Shown here: positions 41,868-50,859 of the stretch, in pieces
Layout: each line of letters starts with the position of its first letter
Numbering within the stretch: the first letter of the stretch is position 1
DNA from: Pseudomonas marincola
GTDB taxonomy: Bacteria > Pseudomonadota > Gammaproteobacteria > Pseudomonadales > Pseudomonadaceae
Reading direction: 5' to 3'
Length of the DNA: 64,000 nt
NCBI RefSeq assembly: GCF_900116605.1
Contig: NZ_FPBC01000016.1
Location: 1-64,000 of the forward strand
Position numbers and translations under genes: made by a program
Notes under the pieces: generated by a model
Database searches by the model: none
The model's input: only the letters and a program-made list of their open reading frames with translations
Told to the model about the DNA's origin: nothing

Positions 41868-42803
41868 TCAAAAGTCGCGGCTCGCCTCCTGACGCAACAT
41901 GGCGTCCAATGTATCGAGACGAACCCCTTGAAAAGCAAGTGCCTGGCCTGCCCCAAATACACGTCGGGCCAAGCCGGTCAGCACTGTTCCAGGAGGCAAT
42001 TCAAGGTGCAATCTAACGCCGCGCTCGTAGGCAGTTTGCAGCGTGTTACGCCAGTCGACGATACGGCACATATTGTTGGCCAGGTCATCGCGTAGCTGTT
42101 CAGGCCGGGTCAGCAAACGCGCGCTACTGCTACTCAGGTAGCGAATAGCGGGCGCTTTCACACAGACCTTGGCAGAAGCTTCTACCAGCTCCAAAGCCGG
42201 TACCGCAAGCAATGGACAGTGCGAGGGCACACTCATGGCCAGCCGTTTGGCGCAACCAGCAGCTGCATTTTTCGCCAGCGCGGCCACCTGTTGCATAGCG
42301 CTGTCACTTCCGGCAATCACCTGTTGGGTATCAGCGTTGATGTTGGCCAAATACACCGGTTGTTCAGCACAATTCACCTGCGCAAGTAAACGCTCAGTGG
42401 TCGCCAGATCAAGGCCGATAATTGCAGTCATTCCATAGCCTTGAGGGTACGCCTGCTGCATAAGGTGCCCACGCAAGCTAACCAATCGCAGCGCATCGGC
42501 AAAGCTCATTGCACCTGACACCACTGCCGCAGCGTAGGCCCCAATAGACAAACCCGATACGTAGTCCGGACGATGCCCGCGGGCTATAAGCAGACGCGCA
42601 TAAGCCACGCCGGTAATCAATAAACACAGCTGCACCGCACGTGTGCTGGACAATGCTGTGTTCGAGTCTAGTTCCAGTACGTTCTGCCCAAGCGCAGCGC
42701 TGGCCTCATCAAGACACTCACGCGTCGAGTCGTCGCCAGCAAGCACATGTAACATGCCTGGCTGCTGGGCGCCCTGCCCCGGAAAAGCCCATAGGGTACT
42801 CAT
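41868..42803 (-). CDS. mdcH: Malonate decarboxylase epsilon subunit / malonyl transacylase MdcH
   Basis: 311 residues from the ATG at 42803 (MSTLWAFPGQGAQQPGM). Acyltransferase fold with the nucleophile elbow VSGLSIGAYAAAV (catalytic Ser), LRGHLMQQAYPQG with the Arg that binds the malonyl carboxylate, and AMSVPSHCPLL with the catalytic His. It loads malonyl from malonyl-CoA onto the ACP subunit MdcC during priming. Its ATG overlaps the mdcG stop (ATGA). Confidence 0.9.
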   Translation of the reverse strand: MSTLWAFPGQGAQQPGMLHVLAGDDSTRECLDEASAALGQNVLELDSNTALSSTRAVQLCLLITGVAYARLLIARGHRPDYVSGLSIGAYAAAVVSGAMSFADALRLVSLRGHLMQQAYPQGYGMTAIIGLDLATTERLLAQVNCAEQPVYLANINADTQQVIAGSDSAMQQVAALAKNAAAGCAKRLAMSVPSHCPLLAVPALELVEASAKVCVKAPAIRYLSSSSARLLTRPEQLRDDLANNMCRIVDWRNTLQTAYERGVRLHLELPPGTVLTGLARRVFGAGQALAFQGVRLDTLDAMLRQEASRDF

Positions 42804-43459
42804 GCAACCACAGCCTCTTGGGCCCAAGGATCACTCACGAGCAGAGGACCAGACTGACTCTTGAGCAATACCCGTGCTGTAGAACATGCCCACTCACGGA
42901 GGGCTACCGCGCCATGCGGGCATTGCACCTGGACATCGACAGCGGCTGGCACATCACTCATTTGCGCCAGCAAGTGCTGAGCCTGCAAACGAGACAAAGG
43001 CGTAGGAGCGCGCAACAGTAGATCCAGATCGCTGGCCGGATGAATGACCTTGATGCCACTGGCCAACTGGAATCCTAAGCTTCCGGTTACACCCCATCGC
43101 CAGTCACTCTGATGCAATACCGGTGCAACACGTTTGAGTGCTTGAATCACCGGATAATCAGCCTCCGCTAATGACTGCCAGCCTTGTGAGTGAACGAGTT
43201 GCTCGGGACGAACACAATGGCTTACCGCCAAAACAGGCATCCAGCCAGCAAAGCGCTGGTCACGTTGTTTACCGCGCACGCCAACGGCAATCCAACCAGG
43301 TCTGCCAACTGCACGCCTAACGACGACGGGAGGACGCTCGGCCAGTGCCGAAACAACCCAAGCGGGTGCATCTGCCGGCAGATACGCCGAGGTAAACCCC
43401 CAGAGTAAATCATGCGGCAAATAGCCCTGAGGCTTTGGTTGGCTAAGGCTTCTGGTCAT
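42800..43459 (-). CDS. mdcG: Holo-ACP synthase of malonate decarboxylase, MdcG
   Basis: 219 residues from the ATG at 43459; the frame extends further but without coding character. It carries phosphoribosyl-dephospho-CoA to the serine of apo-MdcC. A nucleotidyltransferase-like GSLGFQLASG and the acidic SDLDLLLRAP (DxD metal site) are visible, with a second Asp in AAVDVQVQC. Works after MdcB, which makes the prosthetic-group precursor. Confidence 0.9.
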   Translation of the reverse strand: MTRSLSQPKPQGYLPHDLLWGFTSAYLPADAPAWVVSALAERPPVVVRRAVGRPGWIAVGVRGKQRDQRFAGWMPVLAVSHCVRPEQLVHSQGWQSLAEADYPVIQALKRVAPVLHQSDWRWGVTGSLGFQLASGIKVIHPASDLDLLLRAPTPLSRLQAQHLLAQMSDVPAAVDVQVQCPHGAVALREWACSTARVLLKSQSGPLLVSDPWAQEAVVA

Positions 43460-43508
43460 GCAATCGGCTCCAGCTTTGCTTAATCGAGTCAGATAACGAG
43501 GAGCGGCG

Positions 43509-44315
43509 TCACCACTGAGCGCGCAGCAATTCGCGAACCTTGCTTGAAGCGGCCCGGTTTTGAGCACCCAAACGGCTGCGCAAGTCCACTGGTCCATTGG
43601 CAATGTCGGTCAAGGCACTGGAAAGACAGTCTTCAACACGCAACAAGTCCTCGGCGCCCGGATTCAACGCGTCAGCCACACTCAAGGTTTCCCAGAGCAG
43701 GCCAAGCGACTCGTAGCTTTCAAGGTCGTATGCCATCGGCGGTACGGTTGCGGCCAACGCCTCAAGCTCCTCAACGCTACGCAGCGTTACCCGCGCCGCC
43801 GATTCTTTGCCCATCGCATGCACCATTACGGCCGGGTCACGCAGTGCTATAAGGCGGTTGGCCTGATAACCGTGCGCGAGAAACGCCCCAGACATGGCCT
43901 TGCCCACCAGCAAACTGATGACGGAGTGACCCGCCAGACGCGCTCGGGCATAGGCATCCACCGCCCCGGCAAGCGCCTGATGAATACCCAGCGCTTCCTC
44001 TCTACGGCCATAGGCCTGACTCGGTACATCCACAATGGCGATCAATGCACGCTTATCTTCTCGCTCGCGATCTTGCTCAAGCGCCTGGTCAATGGCCTTA
44101 GCCAGCCCCCAGCCTTCAAGCAAGCCAACTTCGCCATTACGGGCGCGGGGAAATCGGTTATTGCTATCAGGAACTACCGCCAGATAGCGCACTCTCTGCC
44201 CCATTAGTGTCGTGTCTGCAACTCGTAAAGAGTCGGGCAAATCACGCTGTACTTCGCCTTTGGCAGCCAGCAACTGAAACCACCGAAGGCCACGTTGGAC
44301 AGTCGCTGTACTCAT
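43509..44315 (-). CDS. mdcE: Malonate decarboxylase gamma subunit MdcE
   Basis: 268 residues of the carboxyltransferase/crotonase-like fold. Together with MdcD it decarboxylates malonyl-S-ACP to acetyl-S-ACP. Visible features are IAIVDVPSQAYGRREEALGIHQ and VISLLVGKAMSGAFLAHGYQ, the latter forming an oxyanion-type turn. Overlaps mdcD by 4 bp (ATGA). Length and position match other biotin-independent decarboxylases. Confidence 0.92.
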   Translation of the reverse strand: MSTATVQRGLRWFQLLAAKGEVQRDLPDSLRVADTTLMGQRVRYLAVVPDSNNRFPRARNGEVGLLEGWGLAKAIDQALEQDREREDKRALIAIVDVPSQAYGRREEALGIHQALAGAVDAYARARLAGHSVISLLVGKAMSGAFLAHGYQANRLIALRDPAVMVHAMGKESAARVTLRSVEELEALAATVPPMAYDLESYESLGLLWETLSVADALNPGAEDLLRVEDCLSSALTDIANGPVDLRSRLGAQNRAASSKVRELLRAQW

Positions 44316-45178
44316 AGTTGTTCTCCTTGATAGAGGCTGCGCACCGACGCAGCATCGGCCTGTACCGAACCATCGAATTTCTGTAAGCGTTCAAGGAACC
44401 AGGCATGCCGATGACTGCGCTGCTCTGCTGGAAGCCCCTGCTGGAAAAACCGGCGAATCTGTTCGCCAATCAGCTCCAGGTCATCGGCCAGATAGCCGTC
44501 AACGAGGCCGCTGGCGTAGCGCTGCTCCCCTCCGGTCAGGCTCCAGATAAATGGCCGGTCACGCGAGTCGTACTCGTCTACCCCGGCTTCCTGCTCAATC
44601 ACTTGAGGGCCGTTGAGGCCCAGCCGCGCCTCCTGGGTTACCAGCAAATAGCTGCAAAGCCCGGCAGCAATAGACATGCCGCCAAAACAACCTACCGGCC
44701 CGGCGACCAAGCCAATAACAGGCTGGTACTGCTGCAGTTCAACAATCGCCGACTGTATTTCGGCAATAGCTGCAAGGCCGAGATTGGCTTCCTGCAAACG
44801 CACCCCACCCGTTTCAAGCAGGAGTAAGGCACGAGTGGCAATGCCGTTGCGGTTGTCTTCAGCGGCCAGCTCCAGCGCACCGGCGATTTTGGCGCCGCCA
44901 ACTTCTCCCAAACTGCCGCCCTGAAACGCGCCTTCAATAGCTACAACAACAGCCGGCTGGCTATCGATTGTGCCCTTTGCGACAACTACACCATCATCGG
45001 CCTGCACCACGATGCCTTGCTTGGGCAACCACGGAGACGTCATTCTGGCAAAGGGGTCAAGCAACTCGCGAAAGCTTCCGGCATCAAGCAATGCCCGCGC
45101 CCGCTGACGCGCACCTAACTCAATAAAACTGCGCTGCTGTAATAAACGATTAATTTTTTCGGCGTTTGCATCAGACAT
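44312..45178 (-). CDS. mdcD: Malonate decarboxylase beta subunit MdcD
   Basis: 288 residues from the ATG at 45178 (MSDANAEKINRLLQQRSFIE). Carboxyltransferase-type domain resembling acetyl-CoA carboxylase beta without a zinc finger; AIEGAFQGGSLGEVGGAKIA and GPVGCFGGMSIAAGLCSYLL are the binding turns. Forms the decarboxylase core with MdcE. It overlaps the mdcC end by 8 bp. Confidence 0.92.
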   Translation of the reverse strand: MSDANAEKINRLLQQRSFIELGARQRARALLDAGSFRELLDPFARMTSPWLPKQGIVVQADDGVVVAKGTIDSQPAVVVAIEGAFQGGSLGEVGGAKIAGALELAAEDNRNGIATRALLLLETGGVRLQEANLGLAAIAEIQSAIVELQQYQPVIGLVAGPVGCFGGMSIAAGLCSYLLVTQEARLGLNGPQVIEQEAGVDEYDSRDRPFIWSLTGGEQRYASGLVDGYLADDLELIGEQIRRFFQQGLPAEQRSHRHAWFLERLQKFDGSVQADAASVRSLYQGEQL

Positions 45179-45470
45179 GTGACAGCTCCTCCAGTGCTTG
45201 CTCCATACGCAGGCGCACCACACCAGGCGTCGCACCAAAGTCGTGGATAGTGATATTCAGAGCAGGCATCTGCTGATCACTGAACATCCGCTGAAAAAGC
45301 TGCTGCCAACGCTGTTCGCCACCATTCACTGAGGTCACCACAGCAATCGCCAACGTGCCGCTCGTGCCGGGTTCAAGCATCACTTCAAGGTCGCCTGAAC
45401 CAACACAACCGACCAATGCGCGGCCTTGTGCGGGATGCCCGGCACTGAATTGAAAAGACAAGGTCTGCAT
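45171..45470 (-). CDS. mdcC: Malonate decarboxylase acyl carrier protein MdcC
   Basis: 99 residues (MQTLSFQFSAGHPAQGRAL). The CVGSGDLEVML segment holds the serine that receives 2'-(5''-phosphoribosyl)-3'-dephospho-CoA, the citrate-lyase-type prosthetic group. It carries the malonyl/acetyl residue between the MdcA, MdcDE and MdcH sites. The longer start two codons earlier (45476) is less likely. Confidence 0.92.
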   Translation of the reverse strand: MQTLSFQFSAGHPAQGRALVGCVGSGDLEVMLEPGTSGTLAIAVVTSVNGGEQRWQQLFQRMFSDQQMPALNITIHDFGATPGVVRLRMEQALEELSHV

Positions 45471-45472
45471 AA

Positions 45473-46354
45473 TCAAACGCTCCCAATCTGCGCCTGCAGT
45501 GCAGGCGTCAGGCGGTCGAGGAATAAAGTCACGGCGAGCAAATCGGCTGCACCGCCGGGTGAGGCACGAAGCCTCAACATGTCGTTATCGAGATCACGTA
45601 GCAGCCGTCGGCCATCAAGGCTGGCGCATCCGCCTGCCGCAATAACCGCCCGAGCTCCGCTCTGCATGCAGTCCAGCCCGGCCATGCCAGCCCGGTACAA
45701 CACGCAGGTATCAGTCAGTTGAGTCATGATCGACAGAAGTGCATCAAGTCGTGAGTTCTGCTCGCCGGATTGCGCTTCGCGGCTGCGGTGCAATTGCGGC
45801 AAGCCGTGCTGCATTACAGCCGGGAACCCCAACTGCGCTTGCTCACGTGCGCCGGGCAAGCCATAGAGCCGGCAGACTTGGGCGCCATGACTCTCAGGCG
45901 CTGCTGGCATAGCGCGGTCATTGAGCATGGCTATTCGCGCGGCCCGCAGTGTTACTTCTGCAGCGCTTGTTGCTTGAGAGTCCAGCGCAGCACCCGCACA
46001 CAAAAGCCCCAGCGCCCAAATAGCACCACGGTGGGTGTTAACCCCACGGGTGACGCGCAACATTTCGGCCTCAGCCTCACGCCCCAGGCGACCAAGCTCG
46101 TCGCGCAGCGATTGATTAACCGCCGATTGTTCAGCCGCCGCCTGAGCCATCTCTTTGAAGGCGGGCCACAAAGACAGCGCTGAAGCATGCATCAAGCCGC
46201 GATGCAGATCGTCGTGCGCACCATTGCCTCGGCGATCAACCAAGCCGGGTTTTGGCGAAAGATCGACTTCGTCTATAAGCACCTCCACCGCAAGGTCAGC
46301 CAGGCATTCGGCGACACTGAGCGTGGGCTGGTGTTGATTCTTCAATGCGCTCAT
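45473..46354 (-). CDS. mdcB: Triphosphoribosyl-dephospho-CoA synthase MdcB
   Basis: 293 residues from the ATG at 46354 (MSALKNQHQPTLSVAEC). All-helical CitG/MdcB fold with the motif LSPKPGLVDRRGNGAHDDL and the later TRGVNTHRGAIWALGLLCAG that form the ATP/dephospho-CoA site. Makes the prosthetic-group precursor for MdcC. Its start overlaps the mdcA stop by one base. Confidence 0.93.
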   Translation of the reverse strand: MSALKNQHQPTLSVAECLADLAVEVLIDEVDLSPKPGLVDRRGNGAHDDLHRGLMHASALSLWPAFKEMAQAAAEQSAVNQSLRDELGRLGREAEAEMLRVTRGVNTHRGAIWALGLLCAGAALDSQATSAAEVTLRAARIAMLNDRAMPAAPESHGAQVCRLYGLPGAREQAQLGFPAVMQHGLPQLHRSREAQSGEQNSRLDALLSIMTQLTDTCVLYRAGMAGLDCMQSGARAVIAAGGCASLDGRRLLRDLDNDMLRLRASPGGAADLLAVTLFLDRLTPALQAQIGSV

Positions 46355-48027
46355 CACCAACTCCTGAATTTGGCTGGCGGGTTGTAAAGGCCACCCGACC
46401 ACTCCACGAGTTCACTGATACTCTTCGCCGCCAGCAGTTCGCGCGTGGCATCGGCGCGACGAATTCCCAAATCTTCGGGCAGGGCGATCAGGCCTTCGCG
46501 GCGCATACGCAGAGTATCTTTGGGGTCATGTCGCAGGCCGATGCTGGTCACACCGGCAACCGCCGCAATCATCGCGCGGCGTTCATCAATGGAGCGCGCC
46601 TTGTACAAATAGGCGATGCCTTCTTCGGTCAGCAGGTGAGTGACGTCATCGCCATAAATCATGACCGGCGCTAAAGGCATGCCACTTTTGCGCGCCACCT
46701 CGACAGCATCCAGCGTGTCGACAAATGTGGGCTTGCCTCCTTCCTGAAAGGTTTCCACCATCTGCACGACCAGCTTTTTGCCACGCTCAAGCATGGTCAC
46801 TGGCTCGCCCGTGTCAGAACACATATCCAGCCAAGCCGGAGTCGCATGACGCCGACCGCGTGGGTCGTGGCCCATATTGGGCGCGCCACCAAAACCTGCG
46901 AGTCGCCCCTTGGTGACGGTTGACGAGTGCCCATCGCCATCGACTTGCAGTGTCGCGCCAATAAACAGGTCGACCGCATACTGGCCGGCCAACTGGCACA
47001 TCATCCGGTTAGAGCGCATGGAGCCATCACGGCCGGTGAAGAACACATCGGGACGCATCGCTATGTAGTTTTCCATGCCTAACTCGGTACCGAAGCAATG
47101 CACGCTCTCGACCCAGCCGGTCTCAATCGCGGGAATCAATGTCGGATGCGGGTTGAGGGTCCAGTTTCGGCAGATTTTGCCCTTGAGACCGAGCTTCTCG
47201 CCGTAGGTTGGCAGAATCAGCTCAATGGCCGCCGTGTTAAAACCAATACCGTGATTCAGCGACTGCACGTTGTGCTTTTCGTAGATACCGCGAATTGCCA
47301 TCATCGCCATCAACACATGCACGGGTTTGATGTGGCGAGGATCACGAGTAAACAGCGGTTCTATATAAAAGGGCTTATCGGCGACGACTACAAAATCGAC
47401 CCATGAAGCTGGGATATCCACACGGGGCAATTCGCTGACATCATCTACCAGTTCGTTAACCTGAACGATCACAATGCCATCACTGAACGCCGTCGGTTCT
47501 ACCAGAGCGGGTGTGTCTTCGGTGCTTGGCCCGGTGTAAATATTGCCCGCACGGTCGGCCTTGAAACCGGCCACCAGCGCAACATTTGGAATCAGGTCTA
47601 CCAGCAGCCGCGAGTAAAGTTCGATGTAGGTATGGATTGCCCCGACTTCGAGCAAACCATCTTCCAGCAGTTGGCTGATACGAAGACTTTGTGGCCCCGC
47701 AAAAGAGAAATCGAGCTTGCGAGCGATGCCCCGTTCGAACAGATCCAGGTGCTCGGCGCGACTTACGCTTGGCATGATCATGTGCAAGTCATGCAAGCAT
47801 TCTGGACTGGCCTTGGCCAGTGAACGTGAGAGAAAATCGGCCTGTTTCTGGTTGTTGCCTTCAAGCACCACGCGATCACCCGGAGCGATCAGCGCTTCAA
47901 GTGCCGCAACGATTTTATCGGTGGGTAGTACCACGCCGTCGGCGAGTGCACGAACCTTATCAAGACGCCGATTTTTTTCAGTGCGGCGGCGCGACCAGTT
48001 CGGCGGCGGGGATATTCTTGTTGTCAT
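46354..48027 (-). CDS. mdcA: Malonate decarboxylase alpha subunit MdcA
   Basis: 557 residues; the acetyl-ACP:malonate ACP transferase, which swaps acetyl for malonate on MdcC. Coenzyme A transferase-like halves; NPHPTLIPAIETGWVESVHC and LAGFGGAPNMGHDPRGRRH are characteristic. First gene of the operon mdcABCDEGH-madLM, all minus strand with overlaps or short gaps. Transcription starts in the 195-bp gap shared with the divergent TyrR-like gene. Confidence 0.95.
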   Translation of the reverse strand: MTTRISPPPNWSRRRTEKNRRLDKVRALADGVVLPTDKIVAALEALIAPGDRVVLEGNNQKQADFLSRSLAKASPECLHDLHMIMPSVSRAEHLDLFERGIARKLDFSFAGPQSLRISQLLEDGLLEVGAIHTYIELYSRLLVDLIPNVALVAGFKADRAGNIYTGPSTEDTPALVEPTAFSDGIVIVQVNELVDDVSELPRVDIPASWVDFVVVADKPFYIEPLFTRDPRHIKPVHVLMAMMAIRGIYEKHNVQSLNHGIGFNTAAIELILPTYGEKLGLKGKICRNWTLNPHPTLIPAIETGWVESVHCFGTELGMENYIAMRPDVFFTGRDGSMRSNRMMCQLAGQYAVDLFIGATLQVDGDGHSSTVTKGRLAGFGGAPNMGHDPRGRRHATPAWLDMCSDTGEPVTMLERGKKLVVQMVETFQEGGKPTFVDTLDAVEVARKSGMPLAPVMIYGDDVTHLLTEEGIAYLYKARSIDERRAMIAAVAGVTSIGLRHDPKDTLRMRREGLIALPEDLGIRRADATRELLAAKSISELVEWSGGLYNPPAKFRSW

Positions 48028-48103
48028 GATGACTCCACGTAGTGCCTTGTCGTGGTGTCACATTAGGTGGGTGCGACAATAGGTATCAATCAAGCAAAAC
48101 GAG

Positions 48104-48130
48104 CAATCGTTACGATTAAAGTAATGATTG
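48104..48130. promoter_or_regulatory. Inverted-repeat operator candidate for MdcR
   Basis: CAATCGTTAC and GTAATGATTG, separated by 7 bp, form a dyad with 9 of 10 matching positions, about 77 bp upstream of the mdcA start. Spacing and location suit a LysR-type activator site. It could instead serve the divergent TyrR-like gene. Confidence 0.5.
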
Positions 48131-48221
48131 ACTGCACCAGGCTGTGCCGACACACCTGCGGTTAACTAAGCGCCACGGACAAGGCATACTGACGCCCTGA
48201 TTCTTACTGCCAGTTGACCGT

Positions 48222-49760
48222 ATGCGCATCCACGTAACTTTCATTGACCGCGTTGGCATCACTCAGGAAGTGCTGGCACTGCTGGGTGGGCGCAACCTGA
48301 ATCTGGATGCGGTCGAGATGGTGCCGCCCAACGTCTATATCGACGCGCCCACGCTGAGCGCCGCTGTGCTGGATGAGTTGCGTGATGCGCTGTTCAATGT
48401 ACAGGGCGTTCAAGCCGTCACCATTGTCGATATTTTGCCGGGGCAACGTCGCCGTCTGCAGCTCGATGCGTTGCTCGCGGCGATGACAGACCCGGTTATG
48501 GCGGTCGATGGCGAAGGCCGGATTTTGTTGGCGAACCCGGCGCTGATTGCCTTGTGCGAACAGGAACCCGAAGGCCAATTACTCGCTGAGTTGTTTACCG
48601 ACCCCGGAATACTGGATGCGCTGCTGGAGCAGAATTTTCGCCTGCCTTTGCGCGAAGTAACACTCAATAGCCACGCACTATTGCTCGATGCGATGCCGAT
48701 CAGCGAGACCGCCGAGCCCAACCAGTTGCAGGTCGCTGGCGCGCTGTTGACGCTGTACGAGCCCAGCCGGATCGGCGCGCGCTTGTCGGCGCTGCACCAC
48801 GACCATGCCGAGGGCTTTGACTCGCTGCTCGGCGACTCGGTACCGATTCGCACACTTAAAACCCGTGCTCAGCGCATTGCCACACTGGATGCGCCGCTGC
48901 TGATTCATGGCGAAACCGGAACCGGTAAAGAGCTGGTAGCCCGTGCATGTCATGCCAGCAGTGCCCGTCGCGACGAGCCGTTTCTGGCGCTCAACTGCGC
49001 TGCCCTGCCGGAGAATCTTGCCGAAAGCGAGCTGTTTGGTTACGCGCCAGGCGCGTTTACCGGCGCCCAGCGCGGCGGCAAGCCGGGCCTGCTTGAGCTG
49101 GCGAATCACGGCACGGTTTTTCTCGATGAAATCGGCGAGATGTCGCCTTATTTGCAGGCCAAGTTGTTGCGCTTCCTCAGCGACGGCACCTTTCGCCGGG
49201 TGGGCGGTGAGCGTGAGGTCAAGGTTGATGTGCGCATTCTCAGCGCCACACACCGCGACCTGGAACAAATGGTCAGTGAGGGCGGCTTCCGTGAAGACCT
49301 CTACTACCGGCTTAATGTGCTCAATCTGGAAGTGCCGCCGCTGCGCGAACGCGATCAGGATATTCTGCTGCTGGCCCGCCATTTCATGCGCCAGGCTTGC
49401 GCGCAGATCCAGCGTCCGGTCTGCCGTCTGGCGACTGAAACCTATCCGGCGCTGTTGAGCAATCGTTGGCCGGGAAATGTGCGCCAACTGCAGAACGTGA
49501 TTTTCCGTGCGGCGGCGATTTGCGAAAGCAATCTGGTGCAGATAGACGACCTGGATATCGCCGGAACAGCCATTGCCCAGCAGCACAGTGACAACGAGAT
49601 CGGCAGCCTCGATGCAGCGGTGGCCAGCTTCGAAAAAGCCTTGCTCGAAAAGCTCTACCCCAGCCACCCATCAAGCCGCCAGTTGGCCGCACGGCTGAGC
49701 GCATCGCACAGCGCAATCGCCATTCGCCTGCGCAAATACGGTATCGGCAAGAGCAACTAA
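48222..49760 (+). CDS. TyrR/PhhR-like sigma-54-type transcriptional regulator
   Basis: 512 residues with the TyrR layout: N-terminal ACT domain (about 1-70, HVTFIDRVGITQEVLALLGG), PAS domain (about 78-180), AAA+ domain (about 205-430) and C-terminal helix-turn-helix (SSRQLAARLSASHSAIAIRL). The AAA+ core has Walker A GETGTGKE, an intact GAFTGA loop and GTVFLDEIGEM, so it can activate sigma-54 promoters, unlike E. coli TyrR. PhhR regulates aromatic amino acid use in pseudomonads, but phhA is not adjacent. The downstream SDR/hydrolase/aldolase genes could be its targets. Confidence 0.85.
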   Translation: MRIHVTFIDRVGITQEVLALLGGRNLNLDAVEMVPPNVYIDAPTLSAAVLDELRDALFNVQGVQAVTIVDILPGQRRRLQLDALLAAMTDPVMAVDGEGRILLANPALIALCEQEPEGQLLAELFTDPGILDALLEQNFRLPLREVTLNSHALLLDAMPISETAEPNQLQVAGALLTLYEPSRIGARLSALHHDHAEGFDSLLGDSVPIRTLKTRAQRIATLDAPLLIHGETGTGKELVARACHASSARRDEPFLALNCAALPENLAESELFGYAPGAFTGAQRGGKPGLLELANHGTVFLDEIGEMSPYLQAKLLRFLSDGTFRRVGGEREVKVDVRILSATHRDLEQMVSEGGFREDLYYRLNVLNLEVPPLRERDQDILLLARHFMRQACAQIQRPVCRLATETYPALLSNRWPGNVRQLQNVIFRAAAICESNLVQIDDLDIAGTAIAQQHSDNEIGSLDAAVASFEKALLEKLYPSHPSSRQLAARLSASHSAIAIRLRKYGIGKSN

Positions 49761-49785
49761 AAACGGGCCATTCGGCCCGTTTTTA
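49759..49785 (+). terminator. Intrinsic terminator after the TyrR-like gene
   Basis: AAAAACGGGCC, ATTC loop, GGCCCGTTTTT; starts within the stop codon and also covers the convergent SDR gene. Confidence 0.88.
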
Positions 49786-49805
49786 GTCAAACCAGTAATG
49801 CGCCG

Positions 49806-50717
49806 TCAGATGGCATACTTCTGCAAGTTGGCCATCATCTCTTTCAGTGCTTCGATGTTGTCAGCCGGATGCGCGGCGCCTTCAAAGTCGCAGATTTGCT
49901 GCCAGTGATCGGCTACATCTTCAGGGCTGAAACCTTCACGCGGATCAAAGCCTGCGCCCAGGCTGCGCTCCCAACGAACTTTGCCGATCCAGCCGCCACC
50001 CACTTCGAACAAACCCGAGGTATCGGTGCAGGCATTGCTGGCCAGATACACCACCAGCGGGCTAACCAGCTCCGGCTTGAGCTGTTCGAACACCTGCGGC
50101 GGAATCAAGCCTTCGGTCATGCGCGTACCACCCGTTGGCGCGATTGCGTTGACCATGATGTTGTTCTTGCGCCCTTCAATGGCGAGCGTGCGGGTCAAGC
50201 CATACAAACCCAACTTGGCCATGCCGTAGTTGGACTGGCCGAAGTTGCCGTAAATACCTGATGTGGATGCAGTGAAGATCACCCGGCCATAGCCCTGCTC
50301 ACGCATATACGGCCAGGCGGCGCGGGTTACTTTATAAGCACCCTCGACATGGACCTTGTAGACCAGATCCCAGTCGGCATCTTCCATCTTGTGAAAGGTC
50401 TTGTCGCGCAGGATACCGGCATTGTTGACCACCACATCGATGCGACCGAACTCGGCAATGGCGTGGGCGACAATCTTGTCACCGTCGGTCACCGAGTCAT
50501 GGTTGGCAATCGCAGTACCGCCCGCCGCGCGGATTTCCTCGACAACCTTGTCCGCCGCCGATGCATTGGCGCCTTCGCCATGCGTGCTGCCGCCCAAGTC
50601 GTTAACCACAACCTTGGCGCCGTGTTTGGCGAACAACAATGCGTGTGCCCGACCCAAGCCGCCGCCGGCGCCTGTAACGATAACTACTTGATCCTGAAAA
50701 CTAACCGCTGCGCTCAT
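49806..50717 (-). CDS. Short-chain dehydrogenase/reductase, 3-hydroxyacyl-CoA type
   Basis: 303 residues from the ATG at 50717 (MSAAVSFQDQVVIVTGAGGG). NAD-binding motif TGAGGGLG, NNAG, and the catalytic Ser...YGMAK triad with Tyr and Lys. The length and the VVVNDLGGSTHGEGANASAA region resemble the dehydrogenase domain of multifunctional beta-oxidation enzymes, suggesting a hydroxyacyl-CoA or similar substrate. It lies 142 bp downstream of the hydrolase gene on the same strand, so joint transcription is possible. Confidence 0.85.
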   Translation of the reverse strand: MSAAVSFQDQVVIVTGAGGGLGRAHALLFAKHGAKVVVNDLGGSTHGEGANASAADKVVEEIRAAGGTAIANHDSVTDGDKIVAHAIAEFGRIDVVVNNAGILRDKTFHKMEDADWDLVYKVHVEGAYKVTRAAWPYMREQGYGRVIFTASTSGIYGNFGQSNYGMAKLGLYGLTRTLAIEGRKNNIMVNAIAPTGGTRMTEGLIPPQVFEQLKPELVSPLVVYLASNACTDTSGLFEVGGGWIGKVRWERSLGAGFDPREGFSPEDVADHWQQICDFEGAAHPADNIEALKEMMANLQKYAI

Positions 50718-50859
50718 GACAATACTCCGGGGCAATTTCAACAATGCGACGAGTTTCATTCAGCCGGTGGCAACTCACAACAAAGTCGCCCGCCGCTGAA
50801 TAGTGCCCGATAAGGCAGCGGGATAACCACTGCCTTATCGGGCATGCGTTCACAATCCT

